Notes: a model not told the origin generated them from the letters alone. Positions 47,601 through 54,123 are shown, counted from the stretch's first letter. The stretch: 64,000 bases of DNA from Rugalucina vietnamica (GCA_964017185.1 OZ024882.1:41709431-41773430), one strand, 5' to 3'. Program-made: numbers and translations.

Positions 47601-48259
47601 AAAAGAAAGAAAAAAGAAAAAAAAAAAGAAAGAAAATAGACGGATTTTCCCATCAAGCTCATAATTGTAAACCTGGTGTCCTTTTTATTGGACATTGGCA
47701 AACAGAATTTGCCGCAGAACGTGGTGTCCCATCTGGGGCTGTTCTGTTTGCTAAGAGATTTTTCATAAAAAAAATTATATTAAAATTTATAATCACTCCT
47801 GATGGCTCTTAAAATGAATGTGGACTCACCCAAATGGTAATGATTGGCAAAGGCATTTGTCAAATATGGGTTAAATGAGTTAATACTACATTTGAGCCGC
47901 CTCATGGGAAAACCAACAATCTGCATAGGCGAAAACAAAGACGCAGATCAGCTTAGGGGTAACCGCGAAGCTGATCAGCGCCTTTGTTTTCACCACTCGG
48001 ATAGTACAATTCCTCTTCTACTTAAATCTGAAATTTCAAGCTTCTAGCTCTTTTCTATGCTTGTACAGGCCGGTTTGTGTCGGACCTGTTCGGAAACCAC
48101 ATTGTTGGTTTTCCCACGAGGCGGCTCATTTTGTACTTGACAGATGTTTGTAGTGACCAAGAGAAGTACCTATCTCTATTTATCCTCGGACTATGGACAG
48201 TATTGTACAAATTCTCAAGAAATTATCACATACTAGAATTAATGGATAAAGTGAGTTTG

Positions 48260-48333
<74 letters not shown>

Positions 48334-49308
48334 CTCTCTCTGTTTTTCTTCCTTTCTCTATTTATCCTCGGACTATGGACAGTATTGTACAAATTCTCTA
48401 GAAATCATCACATACTAGAATTAATGGATAAAGTGAGTTTGACCCTCTATCTCTCTCTCTCTCTCTCTGTGTCGCTCTCTGTTTTTCTTCCTTTCTCTAT
48501 TTATCCTCGGACTATGGACAGTATTGTACAAATTCTCTAGAAATCATCACATACTAGAATTAATGGACAAAGTGAATATGAACTCTCTCTCTCTCTGTCT
48601 GTGTCTCTGTCTTTCTGTCCATTTCTCTCTGTCTCTCTCTATCTCTTTCTCTCTCTCTATCCTCGGACTATGGACAGTATTTTGCAAATTCTCTTGAAAT
48701 CAGCATATACTGGAGTTAATGAACAAAGTACGTATGAACACTCTCTAGCTCTTTCTCTCTTTCTGTGTTTGTCCTTGGACAGTATTGTTCAAATTCACTA
48801 GCAATCATCAAATATTGGAGTTAATGGATAAAGTCAATAGGTTAATTTGCTTATCACGATACATGTAAAAATTTTTGTCATACATTAACAATTTTGATAG
48901 AGTTTCTAATGGTTCAGTTCATTTCAGTTCAAATAGTATCCACAATGGAGAGGTATGCTTATGCCACAAGGGCTTATAGGTTCAGTTGCTAGCCTTTTAG
49001 CTGAGAATTTAAACCAAGGTCCTGTCTTCTTAAGACTTTCGCTGTTGAATAGGACATAAAATGAAATCAGCTTCCCAATCAAAAAGAACAATGCATAATC
49101 CTAGTTAATCGATTGATTGTATACTTTTATCTTTCTACAGGTTAATACACTTAAGAAAGACAGTGGTCAACCAGTGAAGTTGTGCGAAGTGCGACATTCT
49201 CTGACAAAGAAACTGTATTTCCTACCCGGCTATATGGGAGAAGATTATTCCAAGGCAGAAAGTTTACCATCACAGCCTCCTACATTACCAGCCCCTAGCC
49301 TTGGATAA
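29995..49308 (+). CDS. CARD-caspase gene, predicted catalytically inactive (ten exons, 509 aa)
   Basis: Exons: 29995-30129, 30981-31275, 32604-32636, 35038-35184, 37914-38008, 41075-41251, 45477-45696, 47177-47329, 48144-48250, 49141-49308. All junctions are GT-AG with agreeing phases, and the sum is 1530 bases including TAA. Residues 1-92 form a CARD, 93-235 a Pro/Lys-rich linker, about 236-367 a p20-like subunit and about 403-490 a p10-like subunit. The architecture matches initiator caspases of the caspase-2/9/Dronc type. The catalytic His of the S-H-G motif is Tyr319 (S-Y-G-G). Cys362 is kept in F-F-I-Q-A-C but followed by G-T instead of R/Q-G. The p10 S-W-R and G-S-W motifs are absent. 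It may be a regulatory pseudocaspase that binds partners through its CARD, or a gene in early decay. The intact frame over ten exons argues for the first. Confidence 0.85.
30149..30392. mobile_element. Family C foldback element (C3)
   Basis: It runs from CTAAGGTTATAAAACTTTTT to GTTTTATAACTTCGAG. The inner TGTTGGCATTTTAACATTT is the family's hallmark half-palindrome, and GCTTTGGTGATCTAAACCTT is shared with C2. It lies in caspase intron 1. Confidence 0.8.
30700..30977. mobile_element. Family A foldback element (A6)
   Basis: It is full length with the central palindrome GAACCGCCTCGCCAAGGCGG and right end GTTTTACTGATG. Only the three bases CAG separate its end from caspase exon 2, so the acceptor site is effectively at the element border. 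Confidence 0.92.
30981..31275 (+). CDS. Caspase exon 2: CARD second half and linker
   Basis: It is phase 0 to 1 with donor gtaaaa. It encodes A-K-V-R-K-L-L-D-I-L-P-R-R-G-P-H-A-F-N-N-F, the classic CARD helix 4-5 region with the R-x-G-x-x-A-F turn, then a hydrophilic linker. The linker carries two V-Q-P-T-K-E repeats and an S/K-rich end. Confidence 0.87.
31276..32312. other. Caspase intron 2, nothing recognised
   Basis: This is AT-rich intron. The only clear repeat is family A copy A7 at its 3' end. Weak inverse motifs near 31620 and 31980 are not convincing. Confidence 0.4.
32313..32579. mobile_element. Family A foldback element (A7)
   Basis: It runs from CATTACGAAAACACGCCC to CATATTTTCCTGATG. 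One side of the GAACCGCC hairpin is deleted. Its end is 24 bp upstream of caspase exon 3. Confidence 0.9.
32604..32636 (+). CDS. Caspase exon 3: 33-base linker micro-exon
   Basis: The acceptor tttcag and donor gtaagt are strong. It is phase 1-1 and encodes P-V-V-P-L-P-V-Q-V-P, a proline/valine linker. It keeps the frame between exons 2 and 4. Because it is symmetric, it could be skipped without frame loss. Confidence 0.65.
32733..33357. mobile_element. TIR element rich in GTCTCC/ATCGGGGGA hairpins
   Basis: Its ends are CTAGGGATAATTCTCAAA and TTTGAGAATTATCCCCAG. Four sites inside carry near-palindromes of GTCTCC and GGAGAC around ATCGGGGGA (32750-32785, 32842-32925, 33235-33252, 33311-33330). 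No ORF has recognisable motifs. It lies in caspase intron 3. Confidence 0.68.
33409..33687. mobile_element. Family A foldback element (A8)
   Basis: It is full length, from CATCATGAAAACATGTCC to GGGCGTGTTTTCGTAATG, with the perfect central palindrome GAACCGCCTCGGCGAGGCGG. A 24-bp stub of another family A start (33385-33408) is fused to its left. Confidence 0.92.
34205..34470. mobile_element. Family A foldback element, decayed (A9)
   Basis: ATCAGGATAGCAAGTC and GGGCAAGTTTGAGTAATG mark the ends. The central hairpin is reduced to GCACCGGTTCTAAGGTG. It lies in caspase intron 3. Confidence 0.78.
34585..34672 (+). pseudogene. Decayed duplicate of caspase linker exon 4
   Basis: GGCAGTCAAAAAAGCAAAGT, then CAGACCCCTCCCCATAGAAG and CCACAACCTAAGATCG align with the start of exon 4. 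An in-frame TAG after the AAAGCAAAG stretch and loss of the 3' half show it is not used. Confidence 0.68.
34755..35030. mobile_element. Family A foldback element (A10)
   Basis: It is full length, from CATTACGAAAACTTGCCC to GACATGTTTTCCTGAT, with the central palindrome GAACCGCCTCGCTGAGGCGG. Seven bases, ending in the acceptor tctag, separate it from caspase exon 4. Confidence 0.92.
35038..35184 (+). CDS. Caspase exon 4: linker
   Basis: This is a phase 1-1, 147-base exon with donor gttggt. It encodes I-P-G-G-N-Q-A-S-K-K-P-A-P-V-P-Q, then K-P-Q-P-K-I-G-R-Q-M-S-R-E-L, and an acidic end (S-E-E-D-K-E-L-I). It is probably a disordered linker between CARD and protease-like domain. Two decayed copies flank it. 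Confidence 0.75.
35210..35297 (+). pseudogene. Decayed downstream duplicate of caspase linker exon 4
   Basis: After the acceptor-like ccccacag it reads K-P-K-I-G-R-Q-M-L-R-E followed by a TAA stop, then T-Q-Q-P-S-G-E-S-E-D-D. It matches exon 4 over about 80 bases and ends near gtgtaa. Its high similarity points to recent tandem duplication. Confidence 0.75.
35298..35950. other. Caspase intron 4, inverted repeat only
   Basis: GATAGACAAATCTGTCCC and GGGACAGATTTGTCTAT (35789-35868) form a hairpin flanked by TCACAG(N)TTTGGCATCA. The mirrored TCATGTAAG/TCGTGTAAG edges suggest a small foldback element at about 35770-35895. No gene. Confidence 0.5.
35951..36725 (+). mobile_element. Helentron-like element J, relative of the 465-bp repeat
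   Basis: It contains about 1.6 units of the repeat at 12150-13510 (CCAATCAAAGCCAA, GTATAAATGGTCCAGGTC). It ends CAGGTGAGCGTTCTCAGGAC, similar to the end of the element at 43843-45466. The start with a CTCCGTCATTGTTGTC tract is the usual microsatellite-like lead. Confidence 0.55.
36726..36850. mobile_element. Family A element remnant (A11)
   Basis: TTTTGATCCAAAACATAGAT and ACCCACAATCAGTGTTTTGA remain as decayed arms. Both outer ends are lost. Confidence 0.6.
36851..37835. other. Caspase intron 4, nothing recognised
   Basis: There is no gene or clear repeat. Short ORFs have no motifs. Confidence 0.4.
37836..37857. mobile_element. Family A terminal stub (A12)
   Basis: TATATTGCATGGGCAAGTTT matches one outer end of family A. 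The rest of the element is missing. It lies 56 bp upstream of caspase exon 5. Confidence 0.5.
37914..38008 (+). CDS. Caspase exon 5: lead-in to the p20-like domain
   Basis: This is a phase 1 to 0, 95-base exon with acceptor tttcag and donor gttatt. It encodes D-W-P-K-H-V-D-L-S-P-G-I-Q-V-T-I-Q and D-L-K-K-I-L-S-D-T-Q. It joins exon 6 so that V-Y-D-M follows, as expected just before the caspase fold. Confidence 0.75.
38212..39296 (+). mobile_element. Helentron-like element G with 190-bp units
   Basis: The start hairpin CCCCCGCCTTTTCGAAGAAA and its complement is followed by TCCGTCCTTCCG. About five tandem units then start ACCTTGTGTGCGCAACTCCT, and the end is GGTGGGGGACATAAATTCTC. It lies in caspase intron 5. 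ORFs that repeat here are unit artefacts. Confidence 0.7.
39462..39616 (+). mobile_element. Family B element, 3' truncated by an A insertion (B4)
   Basis: GCAGATCAGCTGTGCAGTAA and CCTTTGTTTTCGCTACAC are family B core. The copy stops at TTGTTGGAAAC where A13 begins. A possible remaining end, GGCTCATTT, follows A13 at 40650. Confidence 0.65.
39619..40643. mobile_element. Family A element split by a nested insertion (A13)
   Basis: The left part is 39619-39837, from CATTACGAAAGCTTGCCC to CCCCAGTTTTTAT. The right part is 40584-40643, AGTTTTTATATAAAAGTGGG to GTGTGATG. Together they make one family A copy interrupted by element H, with AGTTTTTAT present at both junctions. Confidence 0.85.
39838..40583 (+). 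mobile_element. Helentron-like element H nested in A13
   Basis: It starts with hairpin GCCCCCAACTTCGGAAGAAG followed by TTGAGGGGGCATA. It holds about three units with ACCTTGTGTGCGCAACTCCT (shared with G) and ends GGGGCATAGTG then CATTTTCTAG. AGTTTTTAT flanks it on both sides. Confidence 0.72.
40660..41074. other. Caspase intron 5 3' part, nothing recognised
   Basis: This is unique-looking intron. An imperfect inverted pair, TTAGCATTCGT/CATTAACATTCA around 40698-40760, is the only structure. Confidence 0.35.
41075..41251 (+). CDS. Caspase exon 6: p20-like domain, N-terminal part
   Basis: This is a phase 0-0, 177-base exon with acceptor ttacag and donor gtaagc. It encodes V-Y-D-M-Q-S-S-V-K-G-R-A-V-I-I-K-N-F, the caspase first strand, then K-Q-R-S-N-V-D-C-D-A and L-K-R-L-R-F-K-V. 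The Arg of the S1 pocket appears kept in K-Q-R, but the usual following T/S-G is S-N. Confidence 0.85.
41463..43392. mobile_element. Family C element split by a nested Helentron-like insertion (C1)
   Basis: The left end CCGAGGTTATAAAACTTTTT and right end AAAAGTTTTATAACCTCGGG are inverted. The perfect palindrome TGCCAACAATTGTTGGCA with flanking TAAAATG/CATTTTA lies near 43290-43328. Element F occupies 41514-43205 inside it. Confidence 0.78.
41514..43205 (+). mobile_element. Helentron-like element F with about ten 154-bp units
   Basis: The start stem TCTCCCCCCGACAGGGTCGG and AGACATATTG is followed by (CCGT/CTGT)n at 41560-41630. About ten units with TATAACTTGAAAACCGTTA, CAATGAAACTTGGTACACTT and GAGTTATTTCCCTTTGATTA follow. 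The end is GGGGGGAGACATCAG then AAATTCTAG. The units become more divergent toward the 3' end. It lies in caspase intron 6. Confidence 0.75.
43530..43798. mobile_element. Family A foldback element (A14)
   Basis: It runs from AAGGAAAACTTGCCCATG to GGACACATTATCCTGATG. The central hairpin is degraded. Confidence 0.85.
43843..45466 (+). mobile_element. Helentron-like element I with 165-bp units
   Basis: The start stem AGCTCACCTGAGCC(N)GGTGAGCT is followed by a GTCGTCGTCATC tract. About seven units share AAACCACAAGGCCCAGAGCT and CCTGCCAACCATGCCCCTGG, and it ends CAGGTGAGCGATCG then GGGCTACTTGTT. A near-perfect hairpin CCACCAAAATG(N)GGTGGACAAGAGGATAC is at 45256-45305. It ends about 10 bp before caspase exon 7. 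Confidence 0.72.
45477..45696 (+). CDS. Caspase exon 7: p20-like catalytic region with His-to-Tyr change
   Basis: This is a phase 0 to 1, 220-base exon with acceptor attatcag and donor gtattg. It encodes D-H-H-D-A-F-I-L-V-I-L-S-Y-G-G-V-G, with Tyr at the catalytic His (codon TAC, 45549-45551; CAC would be His). It then encodes C-P-S-L-K-D-K-P-K-L-F-F-I-Q-A-C-G-T, with Cys codon TGT at 45678-45680. Everything else in the block is strongly caspase-like. Confidence 0.9.
45697..46406. other. Caspase intron 7, nothing recognised
   Basis: No gene or clear repeat is seen before family A copy A15. Confidence 0.4.
46407..46692. mobile_element. Family A foldback element (A15)
   Basis: It runs from GAGGAAAACATGCCCATG to GGACATGTTTTCCTGATG. 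One arm carries an expanded A tract (46567-46610). Confidence 0.88.
46923..47157 (-). mobile_element. Family B foldback element (B5)
   Basis: It is full length, GAGCCTCGACGCGAG to GATGCGGCTC, with the perfect inner palindrome CTTCGCGGTTACCGCGAAG. Nineteen bases separate it from caspase exon 8. Confidence 0.92.
47177..47329 (+). CDS. Caspase exon 8: inter-subunit linker and p10 start
   Basis: This is a phase 1-1, 153-base exon with acceptor atgcag and donor gtgagc. It encodes S-E-P-D-E-Q-K-M-K-D-A-T-D, a plausible cleavable linker with Asp residues, then S-Q-D-M-M-V-A-I-A-T-Q-P, matching the first p10 strand (D-x-L-x-A-x-A-T-x-P). Confidence 0.85.
47330..47893. other. Caspase intron 8, simple repeats only
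   Basis: A-rich and GAAA-like runs lie at 47588-47637. Inverted TTGGCAAACAGAATTTGCCG / GTTTGCTAAG-type similarity is weak. No gene. Confidence 0.4.
47894..48127 (+). mobile_element. Family B foldback element (B6)
   Basis: It is full length, GAGCCGCCTCATGGG to ACGAGGCGGCTC. It ends 16 bp before caspase exon 9. Confidence 0.93.
48144..48250 (+). CDS. Caspase exon 9: p10-like core
   Basis: This is a phase 1 to 0, 107-base exon with acceptor ttgacag and donor gtgagt. It encodes D-V-C-S-D-Q-E-K-Y-L-S-L-F-I-L-G-L, where caspases have G-Y-x-S-W-R and G-S-W-x-x-Q. It then encodes Y-K-F-S-R-N-Y-H-I-L-E-L-M-D-K. The length matches the family, but the substrate-pocket residues are replaced. The 3' part is duplicated downstream four times. 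Confidence 0.83.
48262..48840 (+). repeat. Four decaying tandem copies of caspase exon 9 embedded in (CT)n
   Basis: The TTTATCCTCGGACTATGGAC to AATTAATGGATAAAGTGAG block recurs starting near 48355, 48496, 48655 and 48770, each followed by a CT-rich microsatellite. Copies 2 and 3 keep the exon frame and donor-like site. Copies 4 and 5 diverge and shorten. None has an obvious acceptor AG, so they are probably unspliced intron 9 sequence. Confidence 0.88.
49141..49308 (+). CDS. Caspase exon 10: C-terminal end
   Basis: It follows ctacag in phase 0. V-N-T-L-K-K-D-S-G-Q-P-V-K and V-R-H-S-L-T-K-K-L-Y-F-L-P-G match the caspase C-terminus (L-x-K-x-L-Y-F-x-P). An extra proline-rich tail of about 20 residues precedes TAA. 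The stop codon is 27 bp from family A copy A16, so the 3' UTR must include or end in that element. Confidence 0.88.
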   Translation, partial: VNTLKKDSGQPVKLCEVRHSLTKKLYFLPGYMGEDYSKAESLPSQPPTLPAPSLG

Positions 49309-49335
49309 CACTAGGGATGTGATTTTATCACACCA

Positions 49336-49606
49336 CGAAAACATGTCCTTGTAATGTATACCCCTTTGAACCCCACTTTTATATAGAAGAACTGGGGTTT
49401 GCAGGATTATGCTTATTTTTCTTATTTTTGCTCCAAAACATAGATTGTGGGTACTCGTTAGAATTGCCTCGCTGAGGCAGTTCTAACGTGTACCCACAAT
49501 CTATGTTTTGAGCAAAAATAAGAAAAATATCAAATTTTTCAGCTGAAAATTTTCACTTTTTAAAGCTCAAAATATCTCTGTATATTGCATGGGCATGTTT
49601 TGGTAA
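49336..49606. mobile_element. Family A foldback element (A16)
   Basis: It is full length, from CACGAAAACATGTCCTTG to GGGCATGTTTTGGTAATG, with central palindrome GAATTGCCTCGCTGAGGCAG. It is probably transcribed in the caspase 3' UTR. Confidence 0.92.
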
Positions 49607-49979
49607 TGATAGTGATGTGATTTTATCATACAAACTGCTGCGAAAAGGATTTTCTCAAAATACACATCATTAGTTTTTATCAGTTTGAGAATACTGTTAA
49701 CCAACTTTTTTTCGCAAGCAATTTATTTTCGCAATTTTTTGCGGGGCTGATAAAATCACGAAATTAAATTGCAGCGAAAGTGTTGACATATATTGACACT
49801 ATTTTGTGTAATTAGAGAAGAAAGACATTATATAAAACATCTCATTTCACATGCAGCACATAAAAATTGAATGAAATTTTAATGAAATCTGCAGTTAAAT
49901 TCCATTAGAACAGTTCAAACTCATTAAAACATTTAAAAACAGAAACATTGTCAACACTAGCAGTCATCTGTGCCTGTGC

Positions 49980-50110
49980 TTGAGAAAACCAACAATTTGG
50001 ATTCCGACCAGGTCCGACACAAACCAGCCTGTACAAACACAGAAGATGGTTAGAGGCTTGAAATTTTGGATTTCGAAAGTAGAGGAATTATATTATACTC
50101 AGTACAAAAA
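49980..50110 (-). mobile_element. Family B element, half copy (B7)
   Basis: GAGAAAACCAACAATTTGG, CCGACCAGGTCCGACACAAA and GGCTTGAAATTTTGGATTT are present. The copy stops before the central palindrome. Confidence 0.75.
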
Positions 50111-50277
50111 GAAACGCAAAGTTTTGATTTTTATTTTTTCGCGTAAGTATAATATATTTTCAAAGTCTAAGTGATTCTAAGGATTTGCCATTCATATGAG
50201 AGTTTCACAACTGAGTTTCGTTGCGATTTGAAAGCGGGTGTAATTTTTAGGTGAAAACTTGTGAAATCATTATTTTC

Positions 50278-50554
50278 ATTACGAAAACTTGCCCATGCAA
50301 TATACAGTGATTTTTTCAGGTGTAAAAATTGAAAATTTGAACAGAAAAATTTTGATATTTTTCTTATTTTTGCTCAAAACATAGATTGTGGGTACACGTT
50401 AGAACCTCCTCGCCAAGGCGGTTCTAACGAGTACCCACAATCTATGTTTTGGAGCAAAAATAAGAAAAATTGGTATACCCCTGCATAGCCCAGTTTTACT
50501 ATATAAAAGTGGGGTTGAAGGGGGTATTCATTGCACGGACATGTTTTCCTGATG
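50278..50554. mobile_element. Family A foldback element (A17)
   Basis: It is full length, from CATTACGAAAACTTGCCC to GGACATGTTTTCCTGATG. Confidence 0.93.
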
Positions 50555-51337
50555 CCTCAAAAAAACACAATTGAGTGAATAATTAAATAACATTTTGCTT
50601 CGAGTATGATCATTGTGGTCCAGCAAATCATAAAAACACAAATTAATTGAATTTCATTAAAAGAAAAAATTTGCTGGGATTTTTAAAAATGTGTTTTATG
50701 AAAAATAACAAGCTCTTTCAAAATTCGGCATTTTGGTCTCCTTTTTGGTAAATGATGTCCCTATTTCGATTAAATAATGTTAGTTAACATAAATGTGACT
50801 CTCTTAAAACTCACCCTCAGTTAAAATTTCTCGTCGTTTTTCAGAACTTTCGGTTCATTGAAAACAGTTTCATTTTGTGATAAAATCAAGGATAAGACAA
50901 GGATTTCGAATTTGATAGCATGAAACTTTTATACAGTATTCGACGCCAATTTAACGTAATTTGCAATTTGCTAGTCCCCCCGAATTAATTTTTAGACGTT
51001 CTTAATTGTTTGCCAATTTTGGTCAATATGTAAGATGCGTTACATTTTATGAACAGTATACAGCTGTGTTTTAGACAGTTTTATTCTTCTGAAAGAAGTG
51101 TTTACTCATATCATTTGCAGCCAAGCCCAATTTTTACGCATGACCATGACAATGACAAAGTGTGCCAGATTGACCATCGTTATGAGCATTTATAACAAGT
51201 TGCTTATTGCATTTTTAGCACCCTGCACCTTGGGCATCTCAGGGTATCTGAAGTTGAACACTTAGAGGGTGCAAAAATGGTACTTATTTGGATATGTGCA
51301 GTTAATACATGTAGAAAGAATATGGTGTATAGTTAAA

Positions 51338-51574
51338 TGAGCTGCAACCCAAGGAAACCAAGGTTTTCAACCGGGTCTGACACAAACCGGCCTGTACAGC
51401 TACAGAAGATGGCTAGAAGCTTGAAATTTCGGATTTACGAAGAAGAGGGACTAGACTATCTGCAGCGAAAACAAAGGCGTGATCAGCTTCCTTGTAACCT
51501 GGTTACTGTGAGGCTGACCTGTGTCTTTGTTTTTGCATAGACAAAATGTTGGTTTTCTTATGAAGCAGCTCAAA
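51338..51574 (-). mobile_element. Family B element (B8)
   Basis: GAGCTGCAACCCAAGG to ATGAAGCAGCTC. It is diverged but retains the TCAGCTTCCTTGTAACCTGG inner palindrome relic. Confidence 0.8.
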
Positions 51575-51642
51575 TCGTTTCTCTCAGCATGTATTTTTTA
51601 TGCTACATACTAGAGAAGATGCTTGCATAATAAATGATCCTG

Positions 51643-51845
51643 TGTGTGAGAAAACCAACAATTTGGGTTCCGACAAGGTCCGACACAAACCAGACTGTAC
51701 AGTCACAGAAGATGGTTAGAGGCTTGAAATTTTGTATTAAGTAGAAGAGGGATTTTACTGTCTGTGTAGTGAAGACAAAGGTGCTGATCAGCTTGATGGT
51801 TACCGCCAAGCTGATCTGCGCCTTTGGTTTCGCCCAAGCATTTTG
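51643..51845 (-). mobile_element. Family B element, 3' truncated (B9)
   Basis: GAGAAAACCAACAATTTGGG, GGTCCGACACAAACCAGACT and the inner GATCAGCTTGATGGTTACCG hairpin are present. The outer right end is lost. Confidence 0.8.
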
Positions 51846-51935
51846 TTTTTTTTTTCTATGCATAATATATTCCATATTACAAATGTGTTAACATTATGCT
51901 TGTAAAGCTATACTTTTAGTGGTTATAAACTTATT

Positions 51936-53865
51936 ATAGCCCCGCTTTGGAAAATTGGGGCTATACTGGATCCACCGTCATTCCGTGATTCCGTGAATGT
52001 TTGGTCTCCACTCAGTATCTTGAGAATGAAAAGACAGAATCTGACCAAAGTTTGTATGCTGATCAACATTGGCAAGACCTAGCTTGGGATTGTTACCCAT
52101 CATTTTTTGGCAAAATTTCAACAGAGTTATGGCCCTTGATTTATGTCAAAATTTTGTTTCCGCTCAATATCTTGAGATATATTGACAGATTCTGACCAAA
52201 TTTTGTATGCAAATCAACAAGACCCAGCTTGTGATTGTTACCCATCATTTTTTGCAAAATCTTTAAGGAGTAATGTTACAGCTTTTGATTTATATCATTC
52301 AGTTCTGAATCTGACCAAATTTTGTATGCACATAACATTGACAACCCCTGGGATTGTTACTCATCATTATACCCCCCGCAAAACGAAGTTTTAGGGGGGT
52401 ATACTGTTTTCAGTCTGTCCGTCATTCCGTAATTCCGTCATTCCGTCATTCCGTCAACATTTTGACAACTTTGATGAATAACTTGAGTAGCTTTTGCCTG
52501 ATTCTTTTCAAATTTTCACCACACTTGCACCATCAGACAATACATGTGTGGTATGAATTTAGGGGCCAAAGGGTCAGTATGGCAAGAGTTATGGGACTTT
52601 TTAAGTCTTCATATAATGTGTTTGCCATAGTACTGCAAGTACATACTTTGTGAAATCAACTCCTCTTACAGAATGCAATGTTTCCTTTTGATATTTTGCT
52701 GATATGTTTCAGATATATTGCAGATGTGCATGAACAATTATCATGCTGAAAAAAAATAATTTTTGACAAATTTAAAGCATTTTAACTTAGCAAATTTTCT
52801 ATAATTGCTTATATTCAATAATGGTTGGTAGTGCATACTTTGTGAAATCAACTCCTCCTAGGGCTTTCAGTATTTCTTTTCAGTACTTTGCAGACATGTT
52901 ACAGACATATTGAAGATGTGCATGTGGAATTATAATGCTGAAAAAATAATTTTTGACAAATTTACATCATTTTTTAACTTTGCCATTTTTCGACCATTGC
53001 TTATATACAATAATGGTTGGTAGTTCATAGTTTGTAAAATCAACTTCTCCTAGGGCTTCCTATATTTCTTTTCAATACTTTGCAGACATGCTCCACACAT
53101 ATTGAAGATGTGCATGAAGAATTATAATGATGAAAAAATAATTTTTGACAAATTTACAGCATTTTTTAACATAGCCATTTTTTGACCATTGCTTATATAC
53201 AATAATGGTTGGTAGTGCATAGTTTGTGAAATCAACTCCTCCTAGGGCTTTCAGTATTTCTTTTCAATACTTTGCAGACATGTTCCACAGATATTGAAGA
53301 TGTGCATGAAGAATTATAATGATGAAAAAAATAATTTTTGACAAATTTACAGCATTTTTTAACATAGCCATTTTTTGACCATTGCTTATATACAATAATG
53401 GTTGGCAGTGCATACATGTAGTTTGTGAAATCAACTCCTCCTAGGGCTTTCAGTATTTCTTTTCAATACTTTGCAGACATGTTCCACACATATTGAAGAT
53501 GTACATGAATAATTATAATACTGAAAGAAAATGATTTTTGACAAATTTACATCATTTTTCAACATAGCCATTGACCATTGCTTATATACAATAATAATTT
53601 TGCGGGGGGTATACTGAAAGCCTTGCTTGCAGCCAATTTCTAGTTTTTCACAAAATTTTGAGCGAGTTAGGGCCCTTGATTGACGTCAGAATTTAGTTTT
53701 CACTCGATATCTTGAAAACATCTTGCAAAAATCAGACCGTCAAATTTTGTACATCAACATTGACAAGATCTAGCTTGGGATTGTTACTCATCACTGTTTT
53801 TTTTTTTTTTCACCCTGGAAAAAAGCTTAGAAGTGGGGCTATAGTCAGATTCTCTGACAATTCTA
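51936..53865 (+). mobile_element. Helentron-like element E, split by D2
   Basis: The start stem TAGCCCCGCTTTGGAAAATT and GGGGCTATACTGG is followed by CCGTCATTCCGTGATTCCG. Units of about 140 bp carry TATCTTGAGA(N)GACAGA and CTTGGGATTGTTACCCATC, and the end is GTGGGGCTATAGTCAGATTC then CAATTCTAG. D2 is inserted at 52369-53643. Confidence 0.7.
52369..53643 (+). mobile_element. Helentron-like element D2 nested in E
   Basis: It starts with stem TACCCCCCGCAAAACGAAG and GGGGGGTATACTG, then TCCGTCATTCCG. About five 190-bp units follow, with AAATCAACTCCTCCTAGGGC and GAAGATGTGCATGAAGAATT. It ends GCGGGGGGTATACTGAAAGC and CCAATTTCTAG. It is the same family as D1, in the opposite orientation. Confidence 0.72.
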
Positions 53866-53886
53866 GTTACATGGATGTTTGCATAT

Positions 53887-54123
53887 GAGCCGAGATGCAA
53901 GAAAACCAGTCTTCTGGGTTTCTCAATAGGACTGACACAAACTGGCCTGTGCAGCTACAGAAGATGGTTAGAAGCTTGATATTTAGGATTAAAGAAGAAG
54001 AAGGACTGTGTTATCTGTCTAGTGAAAACATAGGCGCTGAATAACTGTGCAATTAGTGCACAGCTGATCTGCACCTTTATTTTTGCATAGGCAAAAATCC
54101 AGTTGTCTCATGACAAGGCTCAT
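53887..54123 (-). mobile_element. Family B element (B10)
   Basis: GAGCCGAGATGCAAG to GACAAGGCTC with the family order of internal motifs. The inner palindrome is reduced to GCACAGCTGATC. Confidence 0.85.

Larger units (their letters stand above)
49607..51337. other. Intergenic stretch with B7 and A17 only
   Basis: No gene is seen between the caspase 3' end and the next repeat cluster. The AT-rich unique-looking segment at 50560-51330 has no supported feature. Confidence 0.4.

Noticed and set aside
47844..48047. ORFs containing E-N-K-x-A-D-Q-L-R across many loci
   Set aside because: They arise from the conserved core of family B elements in either orientation, not from a protein family.
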